Source: an uncultured Lachnospiraceae bacterium (lineage in GTDB: Bacteria > Bacillota > Clostridia > Lachnospirales > Lachnospiraceae). Taken from it: a stretch of 32,673 bases of DNA. The stretch spans positions 1 to 32,673 of the forward strand of contig CANQGA010000014.1 of the NCBI GenBank assembly GCA_947600145.1, given 5' to 3'. Position numbers and translations under genes: made by a program. Shown here piece by piece: positions 31,321 through 32,673 of this stretch (position 1 is its first letter; each line of letters begins with the position of its first letter). The notes beneath the pieces were generated by a model. The model made no database searches. It had not been told where the DNA came from and worked only from the letters and a program-made list of their open reading frames with translations.

Positions 31321-32673
31321 TTACTGACACTGCGCATTCAACGTGTTTACGATCATCTCATAGAGCGGTCTGGCCTCCGGCGCTACCGCGCACATTTCCG
31401 CCATCGTCATCTGATACGCAAACTGAATCATCGGACCGTCCAGCGCACCGGGCGCGTACCGGTTGAACAACTCCACCGCCAGCGGCTCCGCCACGATCTG
31501 CTGCAGTGTGGAATCCATGGAATACCGCGCTTTTTCAAGACTGGTCCGGGTCGCATACGCATAGTGGTATGTGCCGGAACCCACCGTGATCACGCCATCC
31601 TTTTCCGGCAGGAGAATTTCCGCCGAAGTATTGGCCGGAACCGTCACATCCACCGTGATCTGATGGTTCTCACATTTCCACGCCGCCCGGATCGTTCCGT
31701 AGACGCTCTCATAGACCGCTTCCGCATGGGTAATCCCCTTCACGAACATGGGCTTTACCCGAAATCTCTTATACCCAGGCTCCAGAAGCGTAAGTCCGGC
31801 TACCTTCTTCACCATCCACTCGCCGATGGAACCATAGGCGTAATGATTCAGCGAATTCATCCCCGACACGTCGAAGCTTCCGTCCGGCATGATGGAATTC
31901 CACCTCTCCCAGATCGTCGTCGCGCCCATTTTCACCGCATATAGCCAGGAAGGATAATCCTCCTGCAGGAAAATGGTTCCCGCCAGATCATGACGGCCGC
32001 AGTCCGACAGCGCCAGACAGAGATAGGGCGTTCCCACAAAGCCCGTCGCCAGATGGTTCTTGTGGTTCTCGATATTGTTCACCAGCGACCCGAGGATCCG
32101 CTCCCGGTACTCCTCCTTCGCCAGATGGAAATGCAGCGCCAGCACACAACCGGTCTGCGTCTCACTGACCAGGCGCCCGGTCCGCGTGATATACTCGTCA
32201 TTGAAGCGTTCCGTAATATCCCGGCAGAGCGCCTCATAACGGACCGCTTCGTCTTCGCGCCCCAGCACTTTCGCCGCCTTCGCCACGATCCCGCAGGAAT
32301 ACGCGTAATAGGCGTTTGCCACCAGATATTTGTCCGTAGCGCCCGTTCGGTCCGCGCTCTCCTCTTTATCCAGCGCCAGCCAGTCGCCGTACTGGAAGCC
32401 GTTCTGCCACAGGCCGTTCTCCCCACAATGCTCCGTAATGTAATCCACCCAGCCCTTCATGCTCTCGAACTGTTCCTCAAGCACCCGCTTATCGCCGAAG
32501 GTCTCATAGACTACCCACGGAATCACCGTCGCCGCGTCGCTCCACGCGGCGGCCGAAGCCTGATCTCCCAGAATATTCGGAATCACATGCGGCACGCCCC
32601 ACTCCTTCGTCTGTTCCGCCTTCAGGTCGCGAAGCCATTTCTCATAGAACAGGGCCGTATTCCGCAGATAGGA
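31321..32673 (-). CDS. GH78 alpha-L-rhamnosidase (5' end beyond window)
   Basis: The frame is open from the right edge to the stop at 31321, giving 450 codons of the C-terminal half. It contains the (alpha/alpha)6 barrel segments WSDAATVIPW, NGFQYGDWLA, LVSETQTG and the catalytic-base motif TIWERWNS, then the jelly-roll C domain (GTIRAAWK, VTVPANTSAEI). The barrel's general-acid segment lies off-window. The last 80 or so residues (from about SLEKARYSMD) form an extra helical tail not part of the catalytic core. The internal GTG at 32595 is not a true start. It releases terminal alpha-L-rhamnose from plant or microbial glycans. Confidence 0.92.
   Translation of the reverse strand, partial: SYLRNTALFYEKWLRDLKAEQTKEWGVPHVIPNILGDQASAAAWSDAATVIPWVVYETFGDKRVLEEQFESMKGWVDYITEHCGENGLWQNGFQYGDWLALDKEESADRTGATDKYLVANAYYAYSCGIVAKAAKVLGREDEAVRYEALCRDITERFNDEYITRTGRLVSETQTGCVLALHFHLAKEEYRERILGSLVNNIENHKNHLATGFVGTPYLCLALSDCGRHDLAGTIFLQEDYPSWLYAVKMGATTIWERWNSIMPDGSFDVSGMNSLNHYAYGSIGEWMVKKVAGLTLLEPGYKRFRVKPMFVKGITHAEAVYESVYGTIRAAWKCENHQITVDVTVPANTSAEILLPEKDGVITVGSGTYHYAYATRTSLEKARYSMDSTLQQIVAEPLAVELFNRYAPGALDGPMIQFAYQMTMAEMCAVAPEARPLYEMIVNTLNAQCQ

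Noticed and set aside
1-32673. CRISPR array, tRNA, rRNA or insertion sequence
   Set aside because: No repeat-spacer pattern, no cloverleaf or rRNA-like stretch, and no transposase or terminal repeats were found on reading; intergenic gaps are all under 300 bp.

Overview
The window looks like a chromosomal carbohydrate-utilisation region of an anaerobic, low-to-mid GC Gram-positive gut-type bacterium, most likely class Clostridia and plausibly Lachnospiraceae. The reasons are strong AGGAGG-type ribosome sites, a glycyl radical enzyme with its radical-SAM activase, a CUT1 sugar ABC transporter with a lipoprotein binding protein and no local ATPase, and many cytoplasmic glycosidases without signal peptides. 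The species call is inference. No rRNA, tRNA, CRISPR array or insertion sequence was seen.

Layout, left to right. (1) 1-5952, minus strand: an operon of three Gfo/Idh/MocA oxidoreductases, a glycyl-radical-enzyme activase and a glycyl radical enzyme (GRE) that runs off the left edge. It is divergent from an AraC-type regulator (6086-7024, plus), and the two promoters physically overlap. (2) 6999-20022, minus strand: a nine-gene, nearly gapless run. In transcription order it holds GH105 unsaturated uronyl hydrolase, GH106-like rhamnosidase, calcineurin-like phosphoesterase, AraM-like glycerol-1-phosphate dehydrogenase, GH127-like arabinofuranosidase, U32-like Cys-rich protein, DUF5696-like putative glycosidase, a frameshifted CE7 acetyl esterase and a fourth Gfo/Idh/MocA oxidoreductase. 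(3) 20207-22368, plus strand: a seven-TM sensor histidine kinase and a NarL-type response regulator. (4) 22460-25669, minus strand: permease, permease and solute-binding protein of a sugar ABC importer. (5) 25891-26937, minus strand: an MqsA/Panacea-type antitoxin-like gene with its own promoter and palindrome but no visible toxin. (6) 27009-32673, minus strand, GC-rich: a circularly permuted GH3, a GH5 endoglycosylceramidase-like enzyme and a GH78 alpha-L-rhamnosidase cut by the right edge.

How it may work together: the importer would bring in oligosaccharides, and cytoplasmic GH105, GH106-like, GH78, GH127, CE7 and GH3 enzymes would trim a rhamnose-, arabinose- and uronate-rich, acetylated glycan such as a rhamnogalacturonan-type pectin fragment. 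A shared 17-bp dyad lies next to the -35 box of both the glycosidase operon and the transporter operon and is absent from other promoters I read. It is a good candidate operator for the response regulator between them, which would tie regions 2, 3 and 4 into one regulon. The left module is different: a GRE whose active-site Cys loop lacks the Glu of the diol-dehydratase class, combined with three sugar-type dehydrogenases, two of them with an altered catalytic motif. It looks like an uncharacterised anaerobic sugar- or cyclitol-cleaving pathway and is the most promising novelty here.
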